Source: Vreelandella titanicae BH1 (GTDB lineage: Bacteria > Pseudomonadota > Gammaproteobacteria > Pseudomonadales > Halomonadaceae). From it: a DNA stretch of 64,000 nucleotides. Below are positions 26,335 through 35,972 of the stretch, one piece after another. The position numbers and the translations under genes were made by a program. The DNA lies in contig NZ_AOPO01000013.1 of the NCBI RefSeq assembly GCF_000336575.1, positions 1-64,000 on the forward strand, given 5' to 3'. The notes under the pieces are model-generated. The model searched no databases, was not told the DNA's origin, and saw only the letters and a program-made list of their open reading frames with translations. The number at the start of each line of letters is the position of its first letter. Position 1 is the first letter of the stretch.

Positions 26335-29300
26335 ATGCACTACGTTGCGATTGAAGAGAGTCGGCAAGATCTTTTGAAGCAGCTCCAGGAGCGGCTATAC
26401 GCGCGGTTAGACCCCGCTCGCGCCGCCACTGTGGACGCTTTTGCTCGGCACTTTTATGCCACCGTGCCGGTGGAAGACCTAGTGGATCGTCGCCTGGACG
26501 ATCTGTATGGCGCAACGCTGTCGGTCTGGCAGTTTTTGCAGCATCACGACCCGCAAAGTCCCAAGGTAAGAGTATTTAACCCTGATTTTGAAGAGCACGG
26601 CTGGCAGTCGACGCATACTTTTGTCGCCGTTCTCCATGAAGATATGCCGTTTTTGGTCGACTCGGTGCGTATCGAGCTCAACCGCCGCGGCTTGACGGTG
26701 CACGCCATTCAAAACGCCGTGCTGGCGGTCGCCCGTGATGAGCGCCATCAGTTGCAGGCGCTGGCCTCGCCCAGGGCAGAAAACGCGCCAGAAGCGCGCG
26801 AGTCGCTAATTGTCATCGAAGTAGACCGGCACACCGACGTAGCGTTGCTTGAGAAAATCGAAAGCAACCTAAATGACGTGCTTCGCGATGTACGTACCGC
26901 TGTGGGCGATTTCGACGCCATGTGTTCGCAAATCACCGCCTCGATTCAAGAACTCGAGAAAAACTGCCCGCCGCAGATCGATCCTGACGACCACGAAGAG
27001 GCGATTGCCTTTTTAGAGTGGATGCTCAAAGATAACTTTACTTTCCTGGGCTACGACGAGTACCTGCTGGAAGGCAGCGAGTTAAAGCGCGACGCAGATA
27101 GCGTGCTGGGCGTCTTCCGCCTGGATCAGCCGCGCTACTGCGAGCGTATTCGCACCGAAGAGGGGGTGGATGAGCACAATGATTATGTGCTGGTGCCGCA
27201 GCTACTATCGTTTGCCAAAAGCGCCCATCACTCTCGGGTGCACCGTCCTACCTACCCTGACTACATTACCGTTGATCGCTACGACGACGACGGCAATGTA
27301 ATTGGTGAGCGGCGCTTCTTTGGTTTGTTTACCTCTACGGTGTATAACGAATCGCCACGCAATATCCCGCTGCTGCGCCGTAAGCTAAAAGCGGTGATGG
27401 ATATTGCCGGATTCAATCCCCAGGGTCACAACGGCAAGCAATTGCTCCAGGTGCTGGAAGTTTACCCCCGGGATGATCTTTTTCAGATCGATACCGAGTC
27501 ACTGGCCAGCACTGCGCTGGGCATCCTCAATATTCGCGAGCGCCGCCAGGTGCGGCTGTTTATCCGCGCCGATATCAGCGGCAAGTTCTACTCTTGCCTG
27601 GTGTTTGTCCCCCGGGACGTGTTCTCCACGGATCTGCGTCAGCGGATTCAAAACGTGTTGTGCGACGAGTTAGACGCCCACTTTGGCGACTTCAATACCT
27701 ATTTATCTGAGTCGGTGCTGGCGCGTATTCAATTGATTTTACGCTTTAATGGCGACGCGCCCAGCGACTATGACCTCAAGCGTTTGGAAAGCAAAGTGTC
27801 ACGGCTGGCGCGCAGCTGGCGTGACGAGCTGCAGAACGCCATGATCGAAGGCTTCGGTGAAGAGCGCGCCAACAACCTGATGGATCGGTTCCGCGAGGCG
27901 TTCTCGGCCAGCTACCGTGAAGACTTCTCTGCGCGCACCGCGGTGTTTGATGTTCAGCACCTGCTGACACTGGATAGCGAGAACGACCTCTCGCTGTCGC
28001 TCTATCGGCCACTAGAAGAACAGGGTGGTGGCGTTAACCTGAAACTGTTCCACCGTGAATCGCAGATTCCGCTCTCTGACGTGCTGCCGATGATGGAAAA
28101 CCTTGGCCTGCGCGTAATTGGTGAACGCCCCTACGATATTAACGCCCCTGAACAGCGCTACTGGATTCACGATTTTGAGCTTGAGCACAGCGGTGCGGAT
28201 GTCAGCCTGGGCGATATGCGTGATGTATTCACGGAAGCCTTCAAGCGCATCTGGACCGGCGAGGCCGATAACGATGCGTTTAACCGCCTGATTATCGGCG
28301 CTGGGCTGGATTGGCGCGAAGTGGCCATGCTGCGCGGCTACGCCCGCTACCTCAAACAGATCCGCTTCGGCATGTCCCAGGATTACATCGCTGCTACGCT
28401 GGCCAACTATCCTGCCATTACCCGTGAGTTAGTTGAATTATTCCGCCTGCGTTTTGATCCTGAGCAGCAGAGCCACGCCACCGACGAGTGCATCGCGAGC
28501 TTAAATGAGCGCTTGGAAGGAGTTGCCAGCCTTAACGATGACCAGCTACTGCGCCGCTTTATGGAGCTGATCCTCGCCACCCTACGCACCAACTACTACC
28601 AACTGGCTGAGGGTGGGCGCTTTAAAGATTACATCGCCTATAAGTTGGAGCCTTCCAAGGTTACCGGCATGCCCAAGCCGCGACCAATGTTTGAAATTTT
28701 TGTCTGCTCGCCGCGGGTGGAAGGTGTTCACCTGCGTGGCGGCAAAGTGGCCCGCGGTGGCCTGCGCTGGTCGGATCGCTTTGAAGATTACCGTACCGAA
28801 GTGTTGGGGCTGGTGAAAGCGCAGCAGGTTAAGAACGCCGTTATCGTACCGGTTGGTGCTAAAGGCGGTTTTGTCTGTAAACGCATGCCGGAAAATGCCA
28901 GTCGCGATGTCGCCCAGAAAGAGGGCATTGCCTGTTACCAAATCTTTATCCGTGCGCTGCTGGATGTCACTGATAACCTGGTGGGCGGCGATGTTGTGCC
29001 GCCGGAAAATGTTGTCCGCCACGATGAGAACGACGCTTATCTCGTGGTAGCTGCCGACAAAGGCACCGCTACCTTCTCAGATATCGCCAACGAAATTTCC
29101 ATTGAGTATGGCCACTGGCTGGGTGATGCCTTTGCCTCTGGCGGTGCTAACGGCTACGACCACAAGAAAATGGGCATCACCGCTCGCGGTGCCTGGGAAT
29201 CAGTTAAGCGCCACTTCAAAAATCTGGATCTCGACACCCAGCGCGACCTGTTTAGCGTGGTGGGAATCGGCGATATGGCCGGAGATGTCTTCGGCAACGG

Positions 29301-31158
29301 CATGCTGCTTTCCGACAAGATCCAACTGGTGGGTGCCTTCAACCACCTGCATATCTTTGTAGACCCCAACCCGGACGCCGAGGCGTCCTTTGCCGAGCGC
29401 AAGCGATTGTTCGCTCTGCCACGCTCCAGCTGGGAAGACTACAGCCAGGAGCTGATCTCCGCTGGGGGCGGCATCTTTAGCCGTAGCGCCAAGTCGATTA
29501 GCATCACGCCGGAGATGCAGCAGGTATTTGGTATCAAGGAAGAGCGCCTGTCGCCTAATGAACTGATCCGCGCCATGCTCAAATCCAAGGTGGACTTGAT
29601 CTGGAACGGCGGTATCGGTACCTACGTGAAGGGTTCTGACGAAACCGATGCCGATGTGGGCGACAAAGCCAACGACACCCTGCGCATCAACGGCAATGAC
29701 CTGAATTGCCGTGTGGTCGGCGAGGGCGGTAATCTCGGCTTGACCCAGCGCGGACGAATGGAAGCCGCCGCCAAAGGCGTGCGCGTTTACACTGACTTTA
29801 TTGACAACGCCGGTGGGGTGAACTGCTCCGACCACGAGGTCAATATCAAGATTTTGATCGATGAAGTGGTCAAGCGCGGCGACATGACCGAGAAACAGCG
29901 CAATCAGCTGTTGGCGGAAATGACCAATGAGGTGGCGGATCTGGTGATCCTGGATAATTACCGCCAAAGTCAGGCGCTGGATCTATCGGCTACCCTTTCC
30001 GACCAGTCAATGGGCCCTTACCGCCGTTTTATCAGCGAGCTGGAGGCCGCCGGACAGATTGACCGCGAGCTGGAATTCCTGCCTACCGATGATGTGCTCA
30101 AAGAGCGGGCCAGCAACAATCAAGGGATGCGCCTGCCGGAGCTGTCGGTACTGATCTCCTACGCCAAGAGCACCCTGAAAGGCGACTTGATCACCTCTGA
30201 CGTACCGGACGATCAATATATTCACCGCCACCTGGAGCGGCTGTTCCCATCAGTGCTGGTCGAGCGCTTTAAAGACGAAATGTACGAGCACCGTCTGAAG
30301 CGTGAAATCGTTGCGACACAGGTCGCCAACGACTTGGTCGATCATATGGGGGTCGTCTTTGTACGCCGCCTGATGGACTCCACTGGAGCGGGACGTGCCG
30401 ATATTGCGCGAGCCTACATCGTGGCCCGTGATAGCTTTAACTTGCCCAGTCTATGGGCGCAAATTGAAGCCCTCGATAATCAGGTGCCCAACCGCATTCA
30501 GTACTCGATGATGCTTGACCTGATGCGCTTGATCCGCCGTGCCACGCGCTGGTTTGTGCGTCAGCACTTAGGGCTTTCGACACAAGATACCATTGAGTAC
30601 TTCGCTCCTCGCTTGGCGCAGTTGCAGGAAGGTATTGGTGAGCTACTCAGTGGTGAAGAGCTTGGCGCCTGGAACTCGCGTCGTGACGAGTTGTTGGAGG
30701 CGGGTGTGCCAGATGCACTGGCATCCAGCGTGGCGGCGTCATCAAGCCTTTATGCGGGGCTGGGTATTATCCAGGCGGCGCGCCTGACCAATGAAAAACC
30801 CCAGCGGGTGGCGGAAGTGCTGTACGAAATTGGCAGCCGCCTGGAGCTACCGTGGATGATTCAGCAGGTAACCCAGCTGGAAGTGCGCGACGCCTGGCAG
30901 GCTCAGGCTCGTGAGACTTTCCGCGACGACATTGAGCGTCAGCAGCTGGCACTGACCACCAGCGTGTTGAAGCTCGACGCCGGCAGCCGCGATACCCAAG
31001 AGCGGGTTGCGCAGTGGTTGGATCAGCACGCCGATCTGCATCGCCGCTGGTGCCGCCTTATTGAAGAGGTGCGCGGTGGCAGTGAAGGAGGCTTTGCGCT
31101 CTTCGCCGTGGCGGTACGCGAGCTGGTAGATCTTGCCGAGAGCGATAGCGAAGCGTAG
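26335..31158 (+). CDS. gdhB: NAD-specific glutamate dehydrogenase, large (GDH-180) type
   Basis: Catabolic enzyme that oxidises glutamate to 2-oxoglutarate and ammonia with NAD. At 1607 residues it is the ~180 kDa class known from Pseudomonas GdhB. ACT-like regulatory repeats occupy roughly the first 650 residues. The catalytic core follows (about 700-1200): GGKVARGGLRWSDRFEDYRT, KNAVIVPVGAKGGF and DNAGGVNCSDHEVN. A long C-terminal helical domain ends the protein. GAGGTG lies 5-6 nt before ATG 26335. The enzyme ties glutamate, a halophile osmolyte, to the TCA cycle. Confidence 0.96.
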   Translation: MHYVAIEESRQDLLKQLQERLYARLDPARAATVDAFARHFYATVPVEDLVDRRLDDLYGATLSVWQFLQHHDPQSPKVRVFNPDFEEHGWQSTHTFVAVLHEDMPFLVDSVRIELNRRGLTVHAIQNAVLAVARDERHQLQALASPRAENAPEARESLIVIEVDRHTDVALLEKIESNLNDVLRDVRTAVGDFDAMCSQITASIQELEKNCPPQIDPDDHEEAIAFLEWMLKDNFTFLGYDEYLLEGSELKRDADSVLGVFRLDQPRYCERIRTEEGVDEHNDYVLVPQLLSFAKSAHHSRVHRPTYPDYITVDRYDDDGNVIGERRFFGLFTSTVYNESPRNIPLLRRKLKAVMDIAGFNPQGHNGKQLLQVLEVYPRDDLFQIDTESLASTALGILNIRERRQVRLFIRADISGKFYSCLVFVPRDVFSTDLRQRIQNVLCDELDAHFGDFNTYLSESVLARIQLILRFNGDAPSDYDLKRLESKVSRLARSWRDELQNAMIEGFGEERANNLMDRFREAFSASYREDFSARTAVFDVQHLLTLDSENDLSLSLYRPLEEQGGGVNLKLFHRESQIPLSDVLPMMENLGLRVIGERPYDINAPEQRYWIHDFELEHSGADVSLGDMRDVFTEAFKRIWTGEADNDAFNRLIIGAGLDWREVAMLRGYARYLKQIRFGMSQDYIAATLANYPAITRELVELFRLRFDPEQQSHATDECIASLNERLEGVASLNDDQLLRRFMELILATLRTNYYQLAEGGRFKDYIAYKLEPSKVTGMPKPRPMFEIFVCSPRVEGVHLRGGKVARGGLRWSDRFEDYRTEVLGLVKAQQVKNAVIVPVGAKGGFVCKRMPENASRDVAQKEGIACYQIFIRALLDVTDNLVGGDVVPPENVVRHDENDAYLVVAADKGTATFSDIANEISIEYGHWLGDAFASGGANGYDHKKMGITARGAWESVKRHFKNLDLDTQRDLFSVVGIGDMAGDVFGNGMLLSDKIQLVGAFNHLHIFVDPNPDAEASFAERKRLFALPRSSWEDYSQELISAGGGIFSRSAKSISITPEMQQVFGIKEERLSPNELIRAMLKSKVDLIWNGGIGTYVKGSDETDADVGDKANDTLRINGNDLNCRVVGEGGNLGLTQRGRMEAAAKGVRVYTDFIDNAGGVNCSDHEVNIKILIDEVVKRGDMTEKQRNQLLAEMTNEVADLVILDNYRQSQALDLSATLSDQSMGPYRRFISELEAAGQIDRELEFLPTDDVLKERASNNQGMRLPELSVLISYAKSTLKGDLITSDVPDDQYIHRHLERLFPSVLVERFKDEMYEHRLKREIVATQVANDLVDHMGVVFVRRLMDSTGAGRADIARAYIVARDSFNLPSLWAQIEALDNQVPNRIQYSMMLDLMRLIRRATRWFVRQHLGLSTQDTIEYFAPRLAQLQEGIGELLSGEELGAWNSRRDELLEAGVPDALASSVAASSSLYAGLGIIQAARLTNEKPQRVAEVLYEIGSRLELPWMIQQVTQLEVRDAWQAQARETFRDDIERQQLALTTSVLKLDAGSRDTQERVAQWLDQHADLHRRWCRLIEEVRGGSEGGFALFAVAVRELVDLAESDSEA

Positions 31159-31179
31159 ACGTACCCTAATCCACTTAAA

Positions 31180-31214
31180 AAAGCGCGCCCTGGTTCTCCA
31201 CCAGGGCGCGCTTT
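31180..31214. terminator. Perfect 15-bp terminator hairpin after gdhB
   Basis: AAAGCGCGCCCTGGT (31180-31194), loop TCTCC, ACCAGGGCGCGCTTT (31200-31214), with A and T tracts on the outer sides. About 20 nt past the gdhB stop. Confidence 0.9.
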
Positions 31215-31264
31215 ATTGCGTTATACTGATGCCCGTTTTCAGCCTCCGCTTCAAGAGATCCGCT

Positions 31265-32281
31265 ATGTACAACCTCGCTCGCTCGCTGTTTTTTCGCGTT
31301 GACCCAGAGACCTCTCACGGGATGGCCTTGAGCGCTCTGGATGCACTGCATCGGGTGGGTGGGGTAGCACGCCTGTTTGGTCAGCAGGTGAATGATCCTA
31401 TCGAGCTGATGGGGCTGCGATTTGCCAATCGGGTGGGTCTTGCCGCTGGGTTGGACAAGAACGCCGACCACCTGGATGCCCTTGGCGCGTTGGGGTTTGG
31501 GTTTGTCGAAGTGGGTACCGTCACGCCTAAGCCGCAGCCAGGCAATCCTAAGCCTCGGCTATTTCGCTTAGCGCAGCATGAGGCGATCATCAACCGCTTT
31601 GGCTTTAACAACAAAGGGGTTGAGCACCTGATCCAGCAGGTCAAACAGCGCCACTACGGCGGCATTGTGGGCATTAATATTGGTAAAAACCTGACGACGT
31701 CAGTAGAACACGCGCTGGATGACTACTTGGTATGCTTAGACGCGGTGCACTCTTATGCGGATTACATTGCCGTTAACGTCTCTTCACCGAATACCCCTGG
31801 GCTGCGCAGCCTACAGTTCGGCGAACAGCTGGATGCGCTGTTGGGGCCGATTCGAGCACGAGCCTCAGAGCTCAATGACCAAACGGGCCGCAACGTACCA
31901 TTGCTGATTAAGATAGCCCCGGATATGAGCGCTGAAGAAGTAGCCTTGATGGCAGAAAGTATTCAGCGCAATGCACTTGATGGCGTGATTGCCACCAATA
32001 CAACGGTTTCCCGCGCGGGGGTAGAGGGTGACTCACAAGCGGAGGAGGCTGGAGGGCTCTCTGGGAAACCGGTCTTCGAGGCATCCAATCGCGTCATTCG
32101 CCAACTGCGTGAGCATCTACCATCGTTACCTATCATAGGTGTCGGTGGGATCGATAGTGCTGCTGCTGCTCAGGCCAAAATCGCGGCGGGAGCTGATTTA
32201 GTGCAACTCTACTCGGGGTTGATCTATCAAGGTCCTAAACTGGTCGGTGAATGCGCGAGGGCACTGAAAGCTAAAGGTTGA
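31265..32281 (+). CDS. pyrD: Dihydroorotate dehydrogenase (quinone), class 2
   Basis: Membrane-bound FMN enzyme that oxidises dihydroorotate to orotate and passes electrons to quinone. The 338-residue protein (E. coli 336) has the N-terminal amphipathic quinone-tunnel helix (YNLARSLFFRVDPETSHGMA), the FMN-binding AAGLDKNADHLDALGALGFG, the catalytic Ser in VNVSSPNTPGLRSLQ, and the phosphate-binding GVGGIDSAAAAQAKIAAGA. Start at ATG 31265 from homology; the upstream open frame to 31133 lies in the gdhB end and terminator. From memory pyrD-rmf is also a Pseudomonas neighbour pair. Confidence 0.97.
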   Translation: MYNLARSLFFRVDPETSHGMALSALDALHRVGGVARLFGQQVNDPIELMGLRFANRVGLAAGLDKNADHLDALGALGFGFVEVGTVTPKPQPGNPKPRLFRLAQHEAIINRFGFNNKGVEHLIQQVKQRHYGGIVGINIGKNLTTSVEHALDDYLVCLDAVHSYADYIAVNVSSPNTPGLRSLQFGEQLDALLGPIRARASELNDQTGRNVPLLIKIAPDMSAEEVALMAESIQRNALDGVIATNTTVSRAGVEGDSQAEEAGGLSGKPVFEASNRVIRQLREHLPSLPIIGVGGIDSAAAAQAKIAAGADLVQLYSGLIYQGPKLVGECARALKAKG

Positions 32282-32329
32282 GCGCGAAGATGATTAGCGA
32301 AGCAGTGTGGGCATAAAGGGGCACTAAAA

Positions 32330-32351
32330 AGCCCACTTGAAAAAGTGGGCT
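32330..32351. terminator. Terminator between convergent pyrD and rmf
   Basis: AGCCCACTT, loop GAAA, AAGTGGGCT (32330-32351). The A-run on the left gives TTTTT for the minus strand, so it ends rmf; it may also stop pyrD. Confidence 0.75.
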
Positions 32352-32405
32352 CATTGAAAACCTCTCGCTTAAAATTTTTCTTTTAAAACCTTGAAAAATA
32401 AAACG

Positions 32406-32615
32406 TTAGGCCATGACTAAGGGATTTTTGTGGATGCCCGAGATGCCGGTCATCCCATCCCACTGGTCGCCGCGACCTTCACGCCAACCGCTCATCCAGT
32501 ATTCGCGTAAATTGATATCTTGACTGGGACAGTCGTCACGAGAACGACCCGATACACCCGCTTTGTAGCCGTGGACATAAGCCCGCTGGAAGCGATCACG
32601 TTTTTGCCGTTTCAT
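32406..32615 (-). CDS. rmf: Ribosome modulation factor
   Basis: Small basic protein that dimerises 70S ribosomes into inactive 100S particles in stationary phase. The start MKRQKRDRFQRAYVHGYKAG is close to E. coli RMF, as are GRSRDDCP and the C-terminal VMA. At 69 residues it is 14 longer than E. coli RMF (55). The extra residues (GDQWDGMTGISGIHKNP region) sit just before the conserved VMA end. GAGG lies 8 nt before the ATG. Confidence 0.95.
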   Translation of the reverse strand: MKRQKRDRFQRAYVHGYKAGVSGRSRDDCPSQDINLREYWMSGWREGRGDQWDGMTGISGIHKNPLVMA

Positions 32616-32966
32616 TGGCTAACCTCTTTTCACGAAAGCCTTTGATAAGAAATAGGGTGTTATCGACTTATGTTATCAACAACAACCACTATTCCGAGAG
32701 CTTGCTTCAAGAGCGAGACGCCGCTTCAGCCCTGTTGTTTGGCACTCACGGGCGGAACGAGCCGAGCGGCAATCTCTTACAAAGAACACTTATACGCCAT
32801 AGGTCTGGTCTTGAACCGACCCTGACAAGAAACGCATGCGTTTTTCAGTAGCTACTCTCTTATTGTTAGACCATGATGGGGTCATCTGTCGACTACCAAT
32901 TTGTCATAAAACGTAAACTCATTTGTTATATACAGGAATATTGCGCCTTTACGCGCCGTTATTATC
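32616..32966. other. Divergent intergenic region, rmf / rlmKL
   Basis: About 350 bp with no supported gene. An open frame at 32615-32851 lacks a ribosome-binding site and recognisable protein features. It should contain the rmf and rlmKL promoters; I cannot point to convincing elements. Confidence 0.4.
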
Positions 32967-35204
32967 ATGACCGAGTTGAATCAAAACGCCCCCTTGAGTC
33001 TGCTAGCCACTTGCCCGAAAGGCATTGAAGGCTTGCTTCACGATGAACTAGTGGCATTGGGCGCCACGCCGGGTAAAACCACTGTGGCGGGCGTCTATTT
33101 CACTGCCAGCCAAGCGATCGCTTATCGTGTCTGCCTGTGGTCGCGGTTAGCTAACCGGGTCATTTTGACCCTGGTACGCGAATCGATGATCGATACCGCT
33201 GAGCAAGTGCGCGATGTGGTTGCCCGTATTGCCTGGACGCAGCACCTGGCGCCGGGTAACACCTTGGCGGTCGATTTCCACGGCCGCAGCGAACATATTC
33301 GCCACACCCGTTTTGGTGCCCAGACCGTTAAGGACGGCGTAGTTGATGCCCTTCAACTGGCAGGGCAGGAACGTCCCAACGTTGATACTAAAACCCCACA
33401 TTTGCGCATATACGCCCACCTCCACCGGATGAACCTGACTATTGGGTTGGATCTCTCTGGTGAAAGCCTGCACCGTCGCGGTTATCGCCGGGATGTGGGC
33501 CATGCGCCGCTAAAAGAGAATCTGGCCGCCGCGCTGCTGGTGCGCGCAGGCTGGCCTGAGCGCCTCAAAGCCGGTGAACCGCTGATTGATCCGCTTTGTG
33601 GTGCAGGCACGCTACTGATCGAAGCCGCCATGATGGCCGCTGACCAAGCACCTAACCTGAACCGCGAGCGGTTCGGCTTTCACGGCTGGGCAGGGCACGA
33701 TGACGAAGCGTGGCGGGAACAGAAGCGTGAAGCCGAAGCGCGCGCGTCGATTGGTCGCAAGCGCTGCAAAGCCCAGCTATTAGGCTTCGACCAGAGTCCC
33801 GCGGCGCTTACGGCGGCGAAGTCCAATGCTATGCGGGCAGGCATCCCAGCCTTGATTACCCTGCATGGGCAGAGCCTTGGCCAGTTGACGCGTCCCGAAA
33901 CATTGACTGCTGAGAGCGGCCTGCTGATCACCAATCCCCCTTACGGCGAGCGGCTGGGCGAGCTGCCCGAACTGGTGCGTCTCTACGCCCAGCTAGGTGA
34001 TAAAGCCAAAGCGTTGTTTCCCGGCTGGACCCTGGCGGTGTTTACCGGCAACCCGGATTTAGGCCACCGGCTGGGTATGCGTGCGCACAAACAGTACGCA
34101 CTCAAAAACGGTGCCCTGGAGGCCAAGCTGCTGCTTATGGAGATTGGTGGCGCTGAGCATCCGCCTGCCGCGAGCGATACAAAGCCCGTTCAGAACGAGA
34201 ACAGTGCAGGAGCGACGCCTAGTGAAGAGGCTAGCGAAGAGCAAGCTGTTCACAAAAACCAAGACAATGCCCAGATGTTTGCCAATCGGCTGATCAAAAA
34301 TCAGAAGCGCTTGAAGAAATGGCTGAAGCAGAGCGGTGAGACCAGCTATCGTGTGTATGATGCCGATATGCCCGAGTATGCACTAGCGGTAGATCGCTAC
34401 GGTGACCGCGTGCACGTGCAAGAGTACGCGGCGCCCAGTTCGATCAATCCGGCTCAAGCGCAGAAGCGTTTGTACGATGCCTTGGAAGTCATGCCCGAGG
34501 CGCTTAACGTTGACGCCAGTAAAATCTATATCAAGCGCCGCGAGCGCCAAACCGGCAGCGCCCAGTATCAGAAGCGTGCCGCTAGTGGCGAGCGTTTTGA
34601 GGTGCAAGAGGGCAAGGCACGGCTCTGGATCAATCTGCGCGACTACCTGGATACCGGGTTATTCCTTGACCACCGCCCGGTACGTCGGATGCTGGGCGAA
34701 ATGGCCAGCGGCAAGCGCTTTTTAAACCTGTTCTGTTACACCGCCACAGCAACGGTGCAGGCCGCCTTAGGCGGCGCCAGCGACAGTGTGAGCGTGGATA
34801 TGTCCAACACCTACCTGGAGTGGGCCAAGGACAACTTTGCGCTGAATAAGCTCGATACACGACTGCACCGAGTGGTGCGCGACGACTGTTTCCGCTGGCT
34901 GGAAACCGCCGATGCTGAGTTTGACCTGATCTTTATGGATCCGCCGACGTTCTCTAACTCGAAGAAAATGCGCGATACCCTCGACGTGCAGCGTGATCAT
35001 CCGCGGCTTGTGGAGCTCGCCATGGCGCGCTTGGCACCCGGTGGAACCTTGGTGTTTTCTAATAACCAGCGGCGCTTTAAACTCGATGAAGCGCTTAGCG
35101 AGCATTACGCTGTTGAGGATATCACCGGGCGTAGCTTCGACCCCGATTTCCAGCGGCGCACCAACCTGCACCACGTGTTTTTACTTCGTCATAAGGCGTC
35201 ATAA
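32967..35204 (+). CDS. rlmL: Bifunctional 23S rRNA methyltransferase RlmKL
   Basis: Methylates G2445 (N2, RlmL part) and G2069 (N7, RlmK part) of 23S rRNA. The 745-residue protein has a THUMP domain (about 45-155), an N-terminal Rossmann methyltransferase with PLCGAGTLLIEAA and LITNPPYGERLG near residue 315, and a C-terminal one with FLNLFCYTATATVQAALGGA and LIFMDPPTFSNSKKM near 655. It is about 40 residues longer than the E. coli enzyme. The excess is a polar, low-complexity linker (about 395-435, SAGATPSEEASEEQAVHKN) between the halves. Confidence 0.96.
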   Translation: MTELNQNAPLSLLATCPKGIEGLLHDELVALGATPGKTTVAGVYFTASQAIAYRVCLWSRLANRVILTLVRESMIDTAEQVRDVVARIAWTQHLAPGNTLAVDFHGRSEHIRHTRFGAQTVKDGVVDALQLAGQERPNVDTKTPHLRIYAHLHRMNLTIGLDLSGESLHRRGYRRDVGHAPLKENLAAALLVRAGWPERLKAGEPLIDPLCGAGTLLIEAAMMAADQAPNLNRERFGFHGWAGHDDEAWREQKREAEARASIGRKRCKAQLLGFDQSPAALTAAKSNAMRAGIPALITLHGQSLGQLTRPETLTAESGLLITNPPYGERLGELPELVRLYAQLGDKAKALFPGWTLAVFTGNPDLGHRLGMRAHKQYALKNGALEAKLLLMEIGGAEHPPAASDTKPVQNENSAGATPSEEASEEQAVHKNQDNAQMFANRLIKNQKRLKKWLKQSGETSYRVYDADMPEYALAVDRYGDRVHVQEYAAPSSINPAQAQKRLYDALEVMPEALNVDASKIYIKRRERQTGSAQYQKRAASGERFEVQEGKARLWINLRDYLDTGLFLDHRPVRRMLGEMASGKRFLNLFCYTATATVQAALGGASDSVSVDMSNTYLEWAKDNFALNKLDTRLHRVVRDDCFRWLETADAEFDLIFMDPPTFSNSKKMRDTLDVQRDHPRLVELAMARLAPGGTLVFSNNQRRFKLDEALSEHYAVEDITGRSFDPDFQRRTNLHHVFLLRHKAS

Positions 35205-35216
35205 GAGAGCTTTTGC

Positions 35217-35552
35217 ATGATTCAGCTATCGCTTTACACAACGATGGGCTGCCACCTATGCAGCCAGTTAGAGGCTTTGGTGGCGGCACTAGCGAATCAA
35301 AAGGTGTGGCTGCACCACATCGAGATTAGCGACGACGACGCCCTGGTTGAGCGCTACGGCCTGCGGATACCGGTGCTGGTGGATGGTGACGGCAATGAGC
35401 TGGATCGTGGCTTTGAGCTGGAGCGATTAAGTGCATGGTTGCGCGAGCGCGGCTGGCTGGATGAAGACGCGCTGGCGGGGTTCACAGCACCGCCAGACAC
35501 TACGCCGCCGAAAGGCGCCCATAAGCGTCATGGGCGGCGTTTCTTAGGTTAA
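35217..35552 (+). CDS. Glutaredoxin-like (DUF836) protein
   Basis: A 111-residue thioredoxin-fold protein with a CxxC-type active site, TTMGCHLCSQLE (residues 9-20), and the cis-Pro region YGLRIPVLVDGDG near 58-70. This is the DUF836 glutaredoxin-like family, often found by pdxB/rlmKL in Pseudomonas-type genomes (from memory). The tail after residue 85 is Pro/basic. It follows rlmKL by 12 bp, so it is probably cotranscribed. Redox partner unknown. Confidence 0.85.
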   Translation: MIQLSLYTTMGCHLCSQLEALVAALANQKVWLHHIEISDDDALVERYGLRIPVLVDGDGNELDRGFELERLSAWLRERGWLDEDALAGFTAPPDTTPPKGAHKRHGRRFLG

Positions 35553-35576
35553 CAAGTGCGTGGTTAACAAGTGCAT
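35547..35576. repeat. 15-bp imperfect tandem duplication after the glutaredoxin-like gene
   Basis: GGTTAACAAGTGCGT (35547-35561) followed directly by GGTTAACAAGTGCAT (35562-35576). The first copy begins at the stop codon of the glutaredoxin-like gene. Confidence 0.8.
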
Positions 35577-35593
35577 GGCTGGGTTCGAGTGGT

Positions 35594-35875
35594 TTACATC
35601 ACGTCCAGTAGCGATAGTTGACGCATGGCTTCTTGGCCTTCGGGGGTATGGTCGGCCACTTCCAGCACCTTGCGAAAGCCTCGTGAGGACTGGATAGTGG
35701 TCTCGTCCTCCAGCCACATATGGGCTTGATCCAGCGTATCGGCTAGCTGATGTTTCAGACCGCCAAACTGAGTGCCGATTTGGCCCCAGGCGCGGCTGAA
35801 AATCCAGTCACCAAACATATCCTGGTGAATATGAACCAACACATAGTCATGGTTGGTTTCCCAGCGTACGATCAC
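35594..35875 (-). CDS. Orphan WGR-domain protein
   Basis: A 93-residue protein that is nearly all one WGR-like domain: DMFGDWIFSRAWGQIGTQFGG with the defining W-G-x-I-G motif near residues 30-34, then an A-rich helix and SRGFRKV. WGR domains bind nucleic acid ends in PARPs and occur in bacterial MolR-type proteins; stand-alone copies are of unknown function. The GTG start at 35875 has AGGAGA 5-6 nt upstream. Convergent with the glutaredoxin-like gene. Family assignment is by motif only. Confidence 0.7.
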   Translation of the reverse strand: MIVRWETNHDYVLVHIHQDMFGDWIFSRAWGQIGTQFGGLKHQLADTLDQAHMWLEDETTIQSSRGFRKVLEVADHTPEGQEAMRQLSLLDVM

Positions 35876-35972
35876 AACACTCTCCTTACTTAGCCTTTAA
35901 AAGATAGCCTTGAAACACGCCTGCCCATCAGCCGTCGCGGGCGTATTGTAAAGCCCGGATACCCAAACGCCT

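Noticed and set aside
32615..32851. Plus-strand open frame of 78 codons divergent from rmf
   Set aside because: No ribosome-binding site, no protein feature, and it occupies the promoter region of rmf and rlmKL.
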